From Xenorhabdus cabanillasii (GTDB lineage Bacteria > Pseudomonadota > Gammaproteobacteria > Enterobacterales > Enterobacteriaceae): a stretch of 64,000 nucleotides of DNA. Position 1 is the stretch's first letter; every line of letters starts with the position of its first letter. Shown in pieces: positions 46,799 to 56,056 of this stretch. The position numbers were made by a program, and so were the translations under genes. The notes under the pieces are model-generated. The model worked only from the letters and a program-made list of their open reading frames with translations, was not told the origin of the DNA and ran no database searches. Location of the stretch: positions 2,976,001 through 3,040,000 of the forward strand of contig NZ_QTUB01000001.1 in the NCBI RefSeq assembly GCF_003386665.1, written 5' to 3'.

Positions 46799-47950
46799 TT
46801 ATCGAGGAACTCTCAGCCCATTTTCAATTCCATGCGGGCTGAACATAACTTGCCATAGTTGAATATCTCTGGCACGGAATGCGCCAGCGCAGGCATTCAG
46901 ATAATAGCTGAACATTCGTTTGAAGCGAGGGCTATAGTTATTTTCTATCTTACTCCAGTTCGCGATAAAACGTTCATACCATGCCATCAGGGTACGATCA
47001 TAATCAGCCCCAAAGTTATGCCAATCTTCCATAACGAACTTGCCTGTGTTGGCTTTGGCGATCTTTGCAATTGATGGTAAGTGGCCATTAGGGAAAATAT
47101 ATTTGCTGATCCATGCATCGACATTTACTTTATCTCGATTGGAACCAATAGTATGAAGTAAGAAAAGCCCATCAGGTTTCAGGTTTTTACGTACTATATC
47201 GAAATAATTGGCGTAATTTTTATGGCCAACGTGTTCAAACATGCCAACGGAAACAACTCTGTCAAACTGGAGATTCAGGTCACGATAATCTTCGAGAATG
47301 ATTTTAACATCCAGATCTTTACAGCGGTCTTGAGCGTATTTCTGTTGCTCTACAGAAATGGTAACACCAGTAACGGAGGCATCATAGTGTTTGGCAGCAT
47401 AGGCGGCTAGTCCACCCCATCCACATCCGATATCCAAAAGAGTCATGCCCGGTGATAACTGTAGTTTTTCGCAAATTAACCGGAGCTTATTAGATTGAGC
47501 TTCTTCCAGAGTATTTGCATCTTTCCAGTAGCCACAGGAATATTGCATGTAGGGATCAAGCATGAGCGTGAACAGGTCATTACCTAAATCATAATGCTCT
47601 TCACCCACAATCCAAGCTCGTTTGGGAGATTGTAAATTAAACACGCGGGAGGTAATAATCTTCAGGATATCTTTGATATTTTTAGGGATTCTGTGTTCCA
47701 GACCCGCTTTTAAGACTTTATAAAAGAAGATGTCCAAACGTTCACAATCCCACCAACCATCCATATAACTTTCGCCCAATCCCAAAGAGCCTTGTTTTAA
47801 CACTCTTTTATAAAAATCACGGTTTTTGACTTGTATATCAAAAGGACGTTTACCGTTGATTTCAATACCAGCTTCTTGAAGCAAGTCATTGGCGATCCTA
47901 TGCCACTGGTCAGTAATTGTTTTTTTTCCTTCAACGAAAGATGAACTCAT
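46799..47950 (-). CDS. cfa: Cyclopropane-fatty-acyl-phospholipid synthase Cfa
   Basis: It methylenates membrane unsaturated fatty acids using AdoMet. ATG 47950 has GGAG six bases upstream and gives 383 residues, the family length; the frame is open further upstream to 48067 but without support. The AdoMet loop LLDIGCGWGGLAAYAAKHYD is near residues 170-190, GESYMDGWWDCERLD near 60, and the C-terminal YYLNACAGAFRARDIQLWQV is complete. Gene order ribE-cfa-punC is as in E. coli. Confidence 0.96.
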   Translation of the reverse strand: MSSSFVEGKKTITDQWHRIANDLLQEAGIEINGKRPFDIQVKNRDFYKRVLKQGSLGLGESYMDGWWDCERLDIFFYKVLKAGLEHRIPKNIKDILKIITSRVFNLQSPKRAWIVGEEHYDLGNDLFTLMLDPYMQYSCGYWKDANTLEEAQSNKLRLICEKLQLSPGMTLLDIGCGWGGLAAYAAKHYDASVTGVTISVEQQKYAQDRCKDLDVKIILEDYRDLNLQFDRVVSVGMFEHVGHKNYANYFDIVRKNLKPDGLFLLHTIGSNRDKVNVDAWISKYIFPNGHLPSIAKIAKANTGKFVMEDWHNFGADYDRTLMAWYERFIANWSKIENNYSPRFKRMFSYYLNACAGAFRARDIQLWQVMFSPHGIENGLRVPR

Positions 47951-48188
47951 AGACTCTCCAACATTTGTTTGATGGAATTTTGAGGTATATCTTTGTGATA
48001 GGCTGTTTATTATCCTAAAACAAAAATGGATTGACTTGAAATTAAGCAGAAAATGTTTCAAAGGCATAGATGCCGATTCATCCTGAAATTAAAGAGAGCT
48101 TCATTGCCTTTAGAAACCTCAAATTCCGAGTTTTTTAGAATAATGAATCTGTATGAGTATATGAGTGAAATAATATTTAAACAATAAT

Positions 48189-48218
48189 CTAAAGGCCATA
48201 TTATGATATGGCCTTTAG
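48189..48218. terminator. Hairpin after punC
   Basis: CTAAAGGCCATAT and ATATGGCCTTTAG are perfect 13-base arms around TATG. It ends the punC transcript and lies upstream of cfa; the spacer 47951-48290 holds the cfa promoter and no gene. Confidence 0.8.
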
Positions 48219-48290
48219 ATGAGAACATTCTTAGTTATTATCTTTAGGAGTAATTTATTAATATATAACTAATGACTATTGTTTACTTTT

Positions 48291-49448
48291 TTACTTTTGC
48301 AAGTAATAACCTATTATCATTGGGATAATAGTCGAAACCATTACTGTTGTGGTGGACAGAAGAGGATCTTTCATGAACATAGCAACAAACATGCTGGCAA
48401 TAAAGCAAAGACCCAATTGTAAAGCATTTTGTAATGCAGCCGCTTTACCGCCGTCTTTTGGATAAACAGAAAGTGCATTTGCTACGGCAATAGGGTAAGA
48501 AGCACCATTCATGACGGCCATAAAACAAAAAGGAATAAGAATAAGCATGAAAGAAGGATAAATTAGGGCAATTAAATAGATGAGTGCCATGCTTACAGCA
48601 TAGCCTGTCAGTAAAATTGGAAATATAGTTTTACTTTTGACTTTTTCCAATAAAATGCGGCAACCATATCCACCGAGCATAAATGCTAAAGTTTGTGGAA
48701 TATAGCTTAAGCCGATATCTGTGGCATCATAACCCATATTGATCAAAATCGTTGGTGAACCTGTTAGCCAGGCAAAAAAACCAGCACTACAAGAAGCATA
48801 AATCAACACATTTCCGCTGAAGGTTGAAGACCTCAATAAGGTGAAGAAAGAAACTTTATTTTCATTAAGGTTGGTGTCAATAGGTGCGCGTTTACTGGAC
48901 AGTAAAAATGTTGGTACGAGCAGAGCCAGTGTTACAGCCATTAAAACAAGAAAAATAGTTCTCCAACCTGTATGTGACAATAACCATGCACCGAGTAAAG
49001 GAGCAAGGGCAGGGGAAAGTGCGACCAGCGGCATAATCATGGCAAAAACGCGTTTTGTGCGTTCTGCGTCATATCTATCAACGACTAAAGCTTGCCAGGA
49101 AACAGCAGCAGAACAGACACCCACAGCCTGAATAAATCTCAGAATAAGTAATTGAGTTGCATCTGTTATCCAAAGTATTCCTAAACAGCTAAGACAAAAC
49201 AGAGACAAGCCGATAAGCAGAACAGGTTTTCTTCCCAGACGATCAGACAGTTGTCCCCATAAAAGCTGGGCAATAGCAAAACCAGCAAGAAAAACGCTGA
49301 GGCTTGCACTAACAGCCCCTTCTGATGTACCTAAGTCTTTTGCCATAGCATCAAAAGCGGGCAGATACATATCAATGGCTAAGTAGCCAAGCATACTTAG
49401 GCCAGCGAGATAAAACATAAATGGCCTGGAATTTTTATTTGTTGTCAT
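48291..49448 (-). CDS. punC: Purine efflux MFS transporter PunC (YdhC)
   Basis: A 12-helix Bcr/CflA-type MFS exporter, 385 residues. The loop 2-3 motif GQLSDRLGRKPVLLIGLSLF and RFIQAVGVCSAAVSWQALVV are typical. E. coli PunC exports or takes part in transport of purine nucleosides and is controlled by PunR, which is divergent here with 123 bases between. purR follows punR, so a purine-related group is kept together. Confidence 0.88.
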   Translation of the reverse strand: MTTNKNSRPFMFYLAGLSMLGYLAIDMYLPAFDAMAKDLGTSEGAVSASLSVFLAGFAIAQLLWGQLSDRLGRKPVLLIGLSLFCLSCLGILWITDATQLLILRFIQAVGVCSAAVSWQALVVDRYDAERTKRVFAMIMPLVALSPALAPLLGAWLLSHTGWRTIFLVLMAVTLALLVPTFLLSSKRAPIDTNLNENKVSFFTLLRSSTFSGNVLIYASCSAGFFAWLTGSPTILINMGYDATDIGLSYIPQTLAFMLGGYGCRILLEKVKSKTIFPILLTGYAVSMALIYLIALIYPSFMLILIPFCFMAVMNGASYPIAVANALSVYPKDGGKAAALQNALQLGLCFIASMFVAMFMKDPLLSTTTVMVSTIIPMIIGYYLQK

Positions 49449-49571
49449 TGTGTCAATAAATCGATGTGATAATTGATAAGAAAATATAAGGTTTATTTTA
49501 TATGGCGTAATTTTTGGTTGTGAAACGGTATTATTTGCATAATGCTGTGAAAAAAATTAAAAGGAAGAAAT

Positions 49572-50480
49572 ATGTGGTCTGAATATTCTCTGGAAGTTGT
49601 TGATGCTGTAGCCAGAACAGGAAGTTTCAGTGCAGCTGCATCAGAGCTTCATCGCGTACCTTCTGCCATCAGTTATACAATAAAACAACTTGAAGAATGG
49701 TTGGCAGTGCCCCTATTTAAACGTCGTCATCGCGATGTGGAATTAACCGAGGCAGGGGCTATCTTTGTAAAGGAAGCACGTTCTGTTATCAAAAAAATGT
49801 ATCATACTCGTCATCAATGTCAGCAAGTGGCTAATGGTTGGCGTGGGCAGCTCAGTATTGCTGTTGATCAAGTGGTGAAACCAGAACGGACACGCCAGCT
49901 TATTCTGGATTTTTACCGCCATTTTCCGGATATCGAGTTATTTATTTATCCTGAAGTTTTTAATGGGGTATGGGATGCGCTGGTGGACGGGCGCGTTGAT
50001 GTTGCTATTGGTGCCACTAGCGCCTCTCCGGTCGGGGAACGATATAGTTTCAGGAACATGGGGTTCATGCCGTGGCTGTGTGTTGCCAGTCCAGAGCATG
50101 AATTGACCTCTATAACAGAAAGATTAAATGATGACCAATTGAGGGCTTACCCTAGCTTGTGCATTGAAGATACTTCACGTAATTTGCCCAAGCGTAATAC
50201 ATGGGCTTTGGATAATCAACGGCGGTTAGTTGTCCCTGACTGGAGTGCGGGGTTGGCTTGCCTGATGGATGGGCTGTGTGTGGGAATGGTGCCCAAACAT
50301 AGTGCTTTGCCGCTTATTCGTCAAGGAAAACTCAGCTTGCTTGAACTTGAGCAACCATTACCTGATAGCCCATGTTGCCTGACATGGTCGCAAAAAAGCC
50401 ATTCACCTGCATTAAACTGGTTGCTTGATTATCTTGGAGATAGTGCAACACTCAATGCTGAATGGCTACAAGAGGATTAA
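49572..50480 (+). CDS. punR: LysR-family regulator PunR (YdhB)
   Basis: A 302-residue LysR activator. HTH residues 5-60 read YSLEVVDAVARTGSFSAAAS and RVPSAISYTIKQLEEWLAVP, and the effector domain follows (VDQVVKPERTRQLILDFYRH). In E. coli PunR activates punC for adenosine use. AAGGAAG lies before the ATG. The stop is just four bases from the end of the convergent purR, so there is no room for a separate terminator. Confidence 0.9.
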   Translation: MWSEYSLEVVDAVARTGSFSAAASELHRVPSAISYTIKQLEEWLAVPLFKRRHRDVELTEAGAIFVKEARSVIKKMYHTRHQCQQVANGWRGQLSIAVDQVVKPERTRQLILDFYRHFPDIELFIYPEVFNGVWDALVDGRVDVAIGATSASPVGERYSFRNMGFMPWLCVASPEHELTSITERLNDDQLRAYPSLCIEDTSRNLPKRNTWALDNQRRLVVPDWSAGLACLMDGLCVGMVPKHSALPLIRQGKLSLLELEQPLPDSPCCLTWSQKSHSPALNWLLDYLGDSATLNAEWLQED

Positions 50481-50483
50481 TCA

Positions 50484-51509
50484 TTAACGGCGATAATCAA
50501 TGAAAGGGCCATCTACAACAGAGCGACGCTCAACAAGACGCGGATGGACTTCGATAGTTTGTGCATCTTCACGTTTATTGATAATCCTATCAAGTAACGT
50601 GGAGAAAGCCATCTGTCCCAGACGCTCTTTAGGCTGATGAATCGTTGTCAGTGCTGGTGTGAAATAACGGGCATTGCGAATATTGTCATAACCAATGACA
50701 GAAATATCTTGTGGAACGCGTAACCCCATCTCGTCAGCAGCACAGATCGCCCCCATTGCCATCACATCTCCCCCACAAAACACGGCCGTAGGGCGATGTT
50801 TTTGGCTTAAGATTTTATACATCGCCTGATATCCGGATTCAGGCTCAAAATCCCCCTGAACAATCCATTCTTCCCGAATAGTGATATTTGCTTCTTTCAA
50901 CGCTTTAAGGAAACCTTGATGACGCCCGCCTCCGGTATTTCTGGCCAATGGTCCGGGAATAGCAGCAATATCACGGTGACCACGTTCTATCAGATATCGA
51001 CCGGCCAAATAACCACCATGGAAGGCATTGTCGATAATTGCATCAGTGAAATCCCCTCTGGACTCACCCCAATCCATGACCACCATGGGAATGTTGCGAT
51101 AGTCTTCCAGCATTCCCAACAGTTGTTGGGGATATTCAGAACACATAACCAGTAAACCATCGACGCGTTTTTGCGCCAGCATAGCGAGATAAGCTTTTTG
51201 TTTGTCGAGATTGTTATGGGAATTACATAAAATCAATGTATAACCTTTGCTATAACAACTATTTTCGACAGACTCGATGATTTCAGCAAAATAAGGTGCT
51301 TCACTTGACGTTGCCAGTAGTCCGATAGATTTGGTGTGATTAACCTTTAAGCTACGGGCAACAGCACTGGGGGAATAATTCAGTTCCTTAATGGCAGCCC
51401 ATACTGTGGCCTTTGTATCTTCGGCGACGAAACGGGTTTTATTGATAACATGGGATACGGTTGTGGTTGAAACACCAGCGTGTTTAGCCACATCTTTAAT
51501 CGTTGCCAT
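50484..51509 (-). CDS. purR: Purine repressor PurR
   Basis: A LacI-family repressor that binds hypoxanthine or guanine and represses purine synthesis genes. ATG 51509 gives 341 residues starting [20 protein letters not shown], exactly as E. coli PurR; the frame extends upstream to 51581 without support. The hinge helix [18 protein letters not shown] and the ligand domain ([20 protein letters not shown]) are complete. Confidence 0.96.
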   Translation of the reverse strand: MATIKDVAKHAGVSTTTVSHVINKTRFVAEDTKATVWAAIKELNYSPSAVARSLKVNHTKSIGLLATSSEAPYFAEIIESVENSCYSKGYTLILCNSHNNLDKQKAYLAMLAQKRVDGLLVMCSEYPQQLLGMLEDYRNIPMVVMDWGESRGDFTDAIIDNAFHGGYLAGRYLIERGHRDIAAIPGPLARNTGGGRHQGFLKALKEANITIREEWIVQGDFEPESGYQAMYKILSQKHRPTAVFCGGDVMAMGAICAADEMGLRVPQDISVIGYDNIRNARYFTPALTTIHQPKERLGQMAFSTLLDRIINKREDAQTIEVHPRLVERRSVVDGPFIDYRR

Positions 51510-51796
51510 GATAAAAAGGACTCCTGACCTTAGGTCTAAATTTGTATACCCTTCATCTGGATATAGATCTTTGTTAATCATTTGCCAGTATTATATTTTA
51601 TATATAGGAAGATAACTGACAATAATTTAGCGATAAACCTTGGATTTTGTCTGATCTAGCTCAAAAGTGAAAGTAGTAATCGATGCTATAAAGTATATGC
51701 ATTAAATACCACAGTGTGGTTTTTAACCTCTGAGGTAAATAGCCAATCAAAATTTATGGTGTTGCTGAGTCTTAATTTTCATGGTGAGGATGGCTT

Positions 51797-51883
51797 ATGG
51801 ATACAGATCTGAAATTGGGATTATTGACTGCCTGTAGCGCATTAATCATGATTGTTTTTCTGGGGGTGCTTTGCTTGATCTAG
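51797..51883 (+). CDS. ynhF: Small membrane protein YnhF
   Basis: A 28-codon gene: MDTDLKLGLLTACSALIMI... ending LGVLCLI. E. coli YnhF is 29 residues, begins MSTDLKFSLVT and has one membrane helix, and its gene lies between purR and sodB-ydhP. The match in N-terminus, length, single hydrophobic segment and position is good. GAGG lies nine bases before ATG. Its role is not known; it is a stress-regulated inner-membrane peptide in E. coli. Confidence 0.85.
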   Translation: MDTDLKLGLLTACSALIMIVFLGVLCLI

Positions 51884-52028
51884 TCAAGGTCGAGAAATAA
51901 TATCAAGGTGAATTGCTGTCTGTTTTACTTTAAAGGTAAGTTTTTCACTACTTAAAGGGCACTTATAAATGAAATTAAGTGCGTTGAATCGGAAAAACTT
52001 ACCCTTGTCATTTTAACTGGCGGGTTAA

Positions 52029-52607
52029 TTAGGCCAGATTTTCTTCCACAAATTTCCAGTTAACCAGAGCCCAGAAATGCTCCAGATATTGAGGGCGTGC
52101 ATTGCGGTAATCGATGTAATAGGCATGTTCCCAAACGTCAACAGTCAGAACAGGCTTATCTTCACCAGCCAATGGAGTTGCTGCGTTGGAGGTATTGACG
52201 ATAGCCAGACTGCCGTCGGCTTTCTTAACCAGCCATGTCCAGCCAGAACCGAAGTTTTTCAATGCTGCATCAGTAAGTTGCTGTTTAAATTCAGCAAAAG
52301 AACCGAAAGAATTATTGATAGCTTCTGCAACTTTACCAGTTGGTTCACCACCACCATTTGGTGACAGACTATGCCAGTAGAAGGTATGGTTCCAGACTTG
52401 TGCTGCGTTATTAAAGATACCGCCTTCAGAGGATTTAATAATTTCTTCCAGTGATTTTCCGGCAAACTCGGTATCTTTAATCAGATTATTCAGGTTCACA
52501 ACGTAAGTGTTGTGGTGTTTGCCGTAATGATATTCCAGAGTTTCTGCTGAGATGTGGGGTTCTAAGGCATCTTTAGCATAAGGTAATGCTGGTAATTCAA
52601 AAGACAT
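52029..52607 (-). CDS. sodB: Iron superoxide dismutase SodB
   Basis: Cytosolic Fe-SOD, 192 residues. Metal ligands are in HISAETLEYHYGKHH (first His region), AQVWNHTFYW, and DVWEHAYYIDY (Asp and His). The NHTFYWHSLSPNGGGEPT segment is of the iron type. AAGGAG lies six bases before ATG. E. coli sodB is a RyhB target; the leader here was not resolved. Confidence 0.97.
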   Translation of the reverse strand: MSFELPALPYAKDALEPHISAETLEYHYGKHHNTYVVNLNNLIKDTEFAGKSLEEIIKSSEGGIFNNAAQVWNHTFYWHSLSPNGGGEPTGKVAEAINNSFGSFAEFKQQLTDAALKNFGSGWTWLVKKADGSLAIVNTSNAATPLAGEDKPVLTVDVWEHAYYIDYRNARPQYLEHFWALVNWKFVEENLA

Positions 52608-52971
52608 TGCATACTCCTTTTAATATCGGGTTTTTGGCTTTATAAACCATGACTTGTGTTTATTAATCATGGATAGAGCAAATTTTAGCTTATTATCATG
52701 TTGCTATTTTGTTTGGTAATTATCTTAACAACTTTTCTGCTAAATAACAGGAGAAATGATGTTATTTAGTGGCGAATTGACGTAGAAGCATCCAATTTTA
52801 CTGATTTTAATATTTATTAAGGATGAGAATACCAACTAGTTACAACTTATTGTTCAGAATAAAAAATTTGCAGGAGCATGTTCACGGTAGCAAATCTGCA
52901 TCAGAAAGTGGTATTCTGAATTAATCTTTTCTGATGCTGATAAACAGCGCCTGCCGTTTAAGGAAGTAAAA
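52608..52971. promoter_or_regulatory. sodB-grxD divergent promoter spacer
   Basis: About 360 bases carrying the two divergent promoters. No gene is seen and no operator stands out. Confidence 0.5.
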
Positions 52972-53313
52972 ATGACGACAATTGAGAAAATCGAACGCCA
53001 GATTCAAGAAAACCCAATCCTGCTGTATATGAAAGGTTCGCCAAAATTGCCAAGCTGTGGTTTTTCTGCTCAGGCAGTTCAGGCTTTGTCTGCTTGTGGT
53101 GAACGTTTTGCCTATGTAGATATTCTGCAAAACCCTGATATCCGCGCAGAGTTGCCTAAATATGCGAACTGGCCAACATTCCCTCAGCTTTGGGTTGAAG
53201 GTGAGTTAATTGGGGGATGTGACATTCTGATTGAAATGTATCAACGCGGTGAATTACAGGTTCTGCTCAAAGAGACTGCGGATAAATACCGTGAGCAGGA
53301 AGATAATAAGTAA
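52972..53313 (+). CDS. grxD: Monothiol glutaredoxin 4 GrxD
   Basis: A 113-residue monothiol glutaredoxin with the active site CGFS at residues 29-32 and WPTFPQLWVEGELIGGCDI after it, which bind glutathione. It carries [2Fe-2S] clusters with BolA. AAGGAAG lies six bases before ATG. The missing neighbouring suf operon in this segment would make GrxD-Isc traffic more important, but that is inference. Confidence 0.96.
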   Translation: MTTIEKIERQIQENPILLYMKGSPKLPSCGFSAQAVQALSACGERFAYVDILQNPDIRAELPKYANWPTFPQLWVEGELIGGCDILIEMYQRGELQVLLKETADKYREQEDNK

Positions 53314-53452
53314 TTCGTTGTCTCAGTGAAGTTTTGAATCAACAAAGCCCCATACACAATTAATATTAATAATCATATTTATTGGCGGTAATATTTCATG
53401 GCAATTTTAGGTTGTGGCAACCGGTATGGGGTGATAATCGTTATATAGTTAT

Positions 53453-53486
53453 AAAGTAAGAGCCTGGTGGGATAGGCTCTTACTTT
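53453..53486. terminator. Bidirectional terminator between grxD and rnt
   Basis: AAAGTAAGAGCCT and AGGCTCTTACTTT are perfect 13-base arms around eight bases, between convergent genes. Confidence 0.92.
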
Positions 53487-53487
53487 G

Positions 53488-54144
53488 TCAGGTTTCATTA
53501 TCTGGATCTGGCACAGCCAACGGCCAACCACCAAGCCGTTTCCAGCGATTAACCAATTCGCAGAAAAGCAGGGCAGTCCGGTCTGTATCATACAGAGCAC
53601 TATGTGCCTGATTGCTATCAAAAGGTATTTCTGCCGTAATACAAGCTTTAGCCAGAATTGTCTGGCCTAGCACTAATCCACTCAATGCGGCAGTATCGAA
53701 AGTGGCAAAAGGGTGAAATGGATTGCGTTTTAAACCAGAGCGTTCTGCTGCTGCCATGACAAAATTGTGATCAAAACTGGCGTTGTGGGCAACTATAATT
53801 GCACGGTTGCAATTACTGTCTTTCATGCCCTTGCGGATCATTTTGAAAATAGCATGTAACGCTGTATATTCACTGACAGCTCCACGTAATGGGTTAGTAG
53901 GGTCAATACCTGTAAATGCTAAAGCTGCCGGGTCAAGGTTGGCTCCTTCAAACGGTTCAATGTGGAAATGTAGCGTATCAGCAGGTGCCAGCCAACCTTC
54001 TTCATCCATTTTTAAAGTAATTGCAGCGATTTCGAGTAAAGCATCTGTCCGTGCATTAAAACCAGCAGTTTCTACATCAATGACAACAGGATAATAGCCA
54101 CGAAAACGTCCGCTTAGTATATTTTGATCTTTTGTATTAGACAT
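53488..54144 (-). CDS. rnt: Ribonuclease T
   Basis: A 218-residue DEDDh exonuclease that trims the 3' ends of tRNA, 5S and 23S r[23 protein letters not shown] holds the first Asp-Glu pair, [15 protein letters not shown] the second Asp, and [14 protein letters not shown] the His and last Asp. It follows gloA with a hairpin between, the same order as in E. coli. Confidence 0.96.
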   Translation of the reverse strand: MSNTKDQNILSGRFRGYYPVVIDVETAGFNARTDALLEIAAITLKMDEEGWLAPADTLHFHIEPFEGANLDPAALAFTGIDPTNPLRGAVSEYTALHAIFKMIRKGMKDSNCNRAIIVAHNASFDHNFVMAAAERSGLKRNPFHPFATFDTAALSGLVLGQTILAKACITAEIPFDSNQAHSALYDTDRTALLFCELVNRWKRLGGWPLAVPDPDNET

Positions 54145-54232
54145 CTGATTTTGTTCTTAACTTCAGGATAGCCGATATTATGACAAAATTTATGGTGTCT
54201 TGCAGAAGTAATATCTATCCAGTTGAGAAATG

Positions 54233-54253
54233 AAGGGCATGCAAGATGCCCTT
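54233..54253. terminator. Hairpin after gloA
   Basis: AAGGGCAT pairs with ATGCCCTT around five bases, in the gloA-rnt gap. It may end part of the gloA transcript; T-runs are present on both strands within the arms. Confidence 0.65.
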
Positions 54254-54269
54254 TTGTAGAGAGGAATAA

Positions 54270-54677
54270 TTAGTGCCCTAATGCACTGGTGGCACTTTTA
54301 TTTTCGATTAACTCGATCTTATAGCCATCAGGATCTTCAACAAAAGCAATAATAGTTGTTCCGCCTTTAACTGGCCCTGCTTCACGAGTGACTTTTCCGC
54401 CAGCAAGTTTGATACGTTCACAAGTTGCGGAAACATCATCAACGCCTAAGGCGATATGACCGAATGCTGTTCCCATTTCGTAGCTTTCAACCCCCCAATT
54501 ATAGGTCAGTTCGATAACAGCACCTTGACTTTCATCGGCATAACCTACAAAAGCGAGGGAATATTTATACTCTGGATTTTCACTAGTACGAAGTAGACGC
54601 ATGCCCATTACTTTAGTATAAAAATCAATCGAGCGTTGCATGTTGCCAACACGGATCATTGTATGAAGTAGACGCAT
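54270..54677 (-). CDS. gloA: Lactoylglutathione lyase (glyoxalase I) GloA
   Basis: A 135-residue Ni-dependent glyoxalase I that converts the methylglyoxal-glutathione adduct to lactoylglutathione. All four metal ligands are seen: His5 ([11 protein letters not shown]), Glu in AVIELTYNW, His in FGHIALGV and Glu in [14 protein letters not shown] lies five bases before ATG. It is the last gene of the conserved enteric block; the sequence to the right is mobile-element debris. Confidence 0.96.
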   Translation of the reverse strand: MRLLHTMIRVGNMQRSIDFYTKVMGMRLLRTSENPEYKYSLAFVGYADESQGAVIELTYNWGVESYEMGTAFGHIALGVDDVSATCERIKLAGGKVTREAGPVKGGTTIIAFVEDPDGYKIELIENKSATSALGH

Positions 54678-54775
54678 GATTACCTCTTTAGTTTATGGTT
54701 TTATAATCAAATAGCGATATCGCGAAATGACGTAGTGGTGAAATTTTGTGTTCTGACTGCATATGTTTGATTAAC

Positions 54776-54801
54776 TATACCCATCGTAATTGAAGATGCT
54801 T
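54776..54801. repeat. Truncated dispersed repeat, copy 3, at the IS630 remnant
   Basis: TATACCCATCGTAATTGAAGATGC resembles one arm of the repeat at 2211-2256. It ends a short way before the transposase start, so it may be the outer end of the insertion or an earlier repeat split by it. Confidence 0.45.
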
Positions 54802-54823
54802 GATTTTTCACTCACATTAGCTC

Positions 54824-55322
54824 ATGTTAACAACCCTGAAAATTCATCTGACTGAAGACCAAAAGAAAGCCCTCGAATTGATGCATGATACGACTCGCGA
54901 TAGCCGAGTTTGTGATCGCATCAAAGCTGTTCTTCTCGCTTCCGAAGGCTGGGTAGCCCTCAAGCCTTACGGATCCATGAAAGTACAGTGAGTCGCCATT
55001 TGAAGGATTATTTCTCCGGGGAAAAGCTCGCCCCTGAAAATGGCGGCTCTGAAAGTCGTTTGCTTGCCGAACAAACCACCGAATTGATTGAGTATCTGAC
55101 GGTAAATTTGATGCAGATAAACAGCAACAGTTTATTGAGACCTACAACGCGCTGAAAGCTGAATGTGGCCAGCATGAGCCCATTTTGTTTAAGGATAGCG
55201 TTGCATCGGCCAGTTGAACTCACAGTGAATATCCGACGATTAACGCGAAAAATGTCGTCCTGTTTTTCGGTGCAATCCGGGAAACGTATCCGCTTTCACA
55301 AAAAATCCATCTCATCACTGAA
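54824..55322 (+). mobile_element. IS630-family transposase remnant
   Basis: The frame from ATG 54824 (MLTTLKIHLTEDQKKALELM) is the N-terminus of an IS630-type transposase, stopped at 54991 by small indels. The following frame shows ALRIHESTVSRHLKDYFSGE and SRLLAEQTTELIEYLT. An internal deletion then joins to KFDADKQQQFIETYNALKAE, and later [20 protein letters not shown]. The catalytic DDE region is largely lost. It is not functional. Confidence 0.85.
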
Positions 55323-55802
55323 AAGGCGTTACCTGTCAGTGACATCATTGCACCTAATTTACCGGAACTTGAAACACTCACTATGCGGGAAATCAAAGAC
55401 GTAGAGCAAGCAATATCCGCAGCTCGTTTACTGTGTGAAAAAGGCCCTGAAATTGTTTTAGTTAAACATCTCAGTCGTGCAGGATACCGAAAAGATAATT
55501 TCGAAATGTTACTGGTGACTAAAGAAAATAGCTGGCATATCAGCCGGCCACTGATCGATACCGGTGAACGTCAACCTGTTGGAATAGGTGATTTAACCAG
55601 TGGCTTATTCCCCGTTAACCTGCTGAAAAGCCCGTCTTTAACAAATTCAGTATTACAGGCTGCGTTGGAACATGTTACCGCAGGAGTTTATGAAGTCATG
55701 CTGGAAACGCAAAAAAGAGGGGAATTTGAGTTACAGCTTGTTGCTACTCAGGACAAGATGGTGACCCCGACCTATAAATTCAAAGCCGTACAAATTGATT
55801 AA
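55323..55802 (+). pseudogene. pdxY: pdxY (pyridoxal kinase) C-terminal fragment
   Basis: From about 55323 the frame reads [20 protein letters not shown], then [63 protein letters not shown] and [13 protein letters not shown], to a normal end. This is the C-terminal 55 percent of PdxY (287 residues in E. coli). The N-terminal half, which binds pyridoxal, has been replaced by the IS630 remnant, and the two are fused in frame near [15 protein letters not shown]. An ATG at 55383 could start a 139-residue peptide but it would lack the active pocket. PdxY lies in the same general region in E. coli. Confidence 0.9.
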
Positions 55803-55849
55803 GCATAAAAACAACCGGTATGTTCGTGCTTATCAACATAGTTCAAGGA

Positions 55850-55992
55850 AAATGAAGCTATCGGTAAGAGTCAGGGAAAGTGTCCATATATTCATTTAGC
55901 TGTAGACAGTTACGGTTTGCCCGTGCATTGAAGAACAAGGAGCAACAGCTGTCATTCCTTACCGAAAGTCAATATTGATTTTGGGAAAACCA
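55850..55992 (+). mobile_element. Degenerate DDE transposase scrap (IS4/IS5 type)
   Basis: Short broken frames read YIHLAVDSYGLPVH, then EEQGATAVIPYRKS. The first is the strand with the first catalytic Asp and the second the ADKGYDS-downstream part of IS4/IS5-type transposases. Stops and gaps show it is dead. The rest of 55803-56056 has no gene. Confidence 0.6.
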
Positions 55993-56056
55993 GACATAAC
56001 TCTGGCTTTCCCGGAGGGATTGTTACTATAGCGTTGTGGCTTACTTCAATAGACTC

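Noticed and set aside
55383..55802. Independent 139-residue gene
   Set aside because: The frame is the C-terminal part of pdxY; matching sequence continues upstream of its ATG to the IS630 junction.
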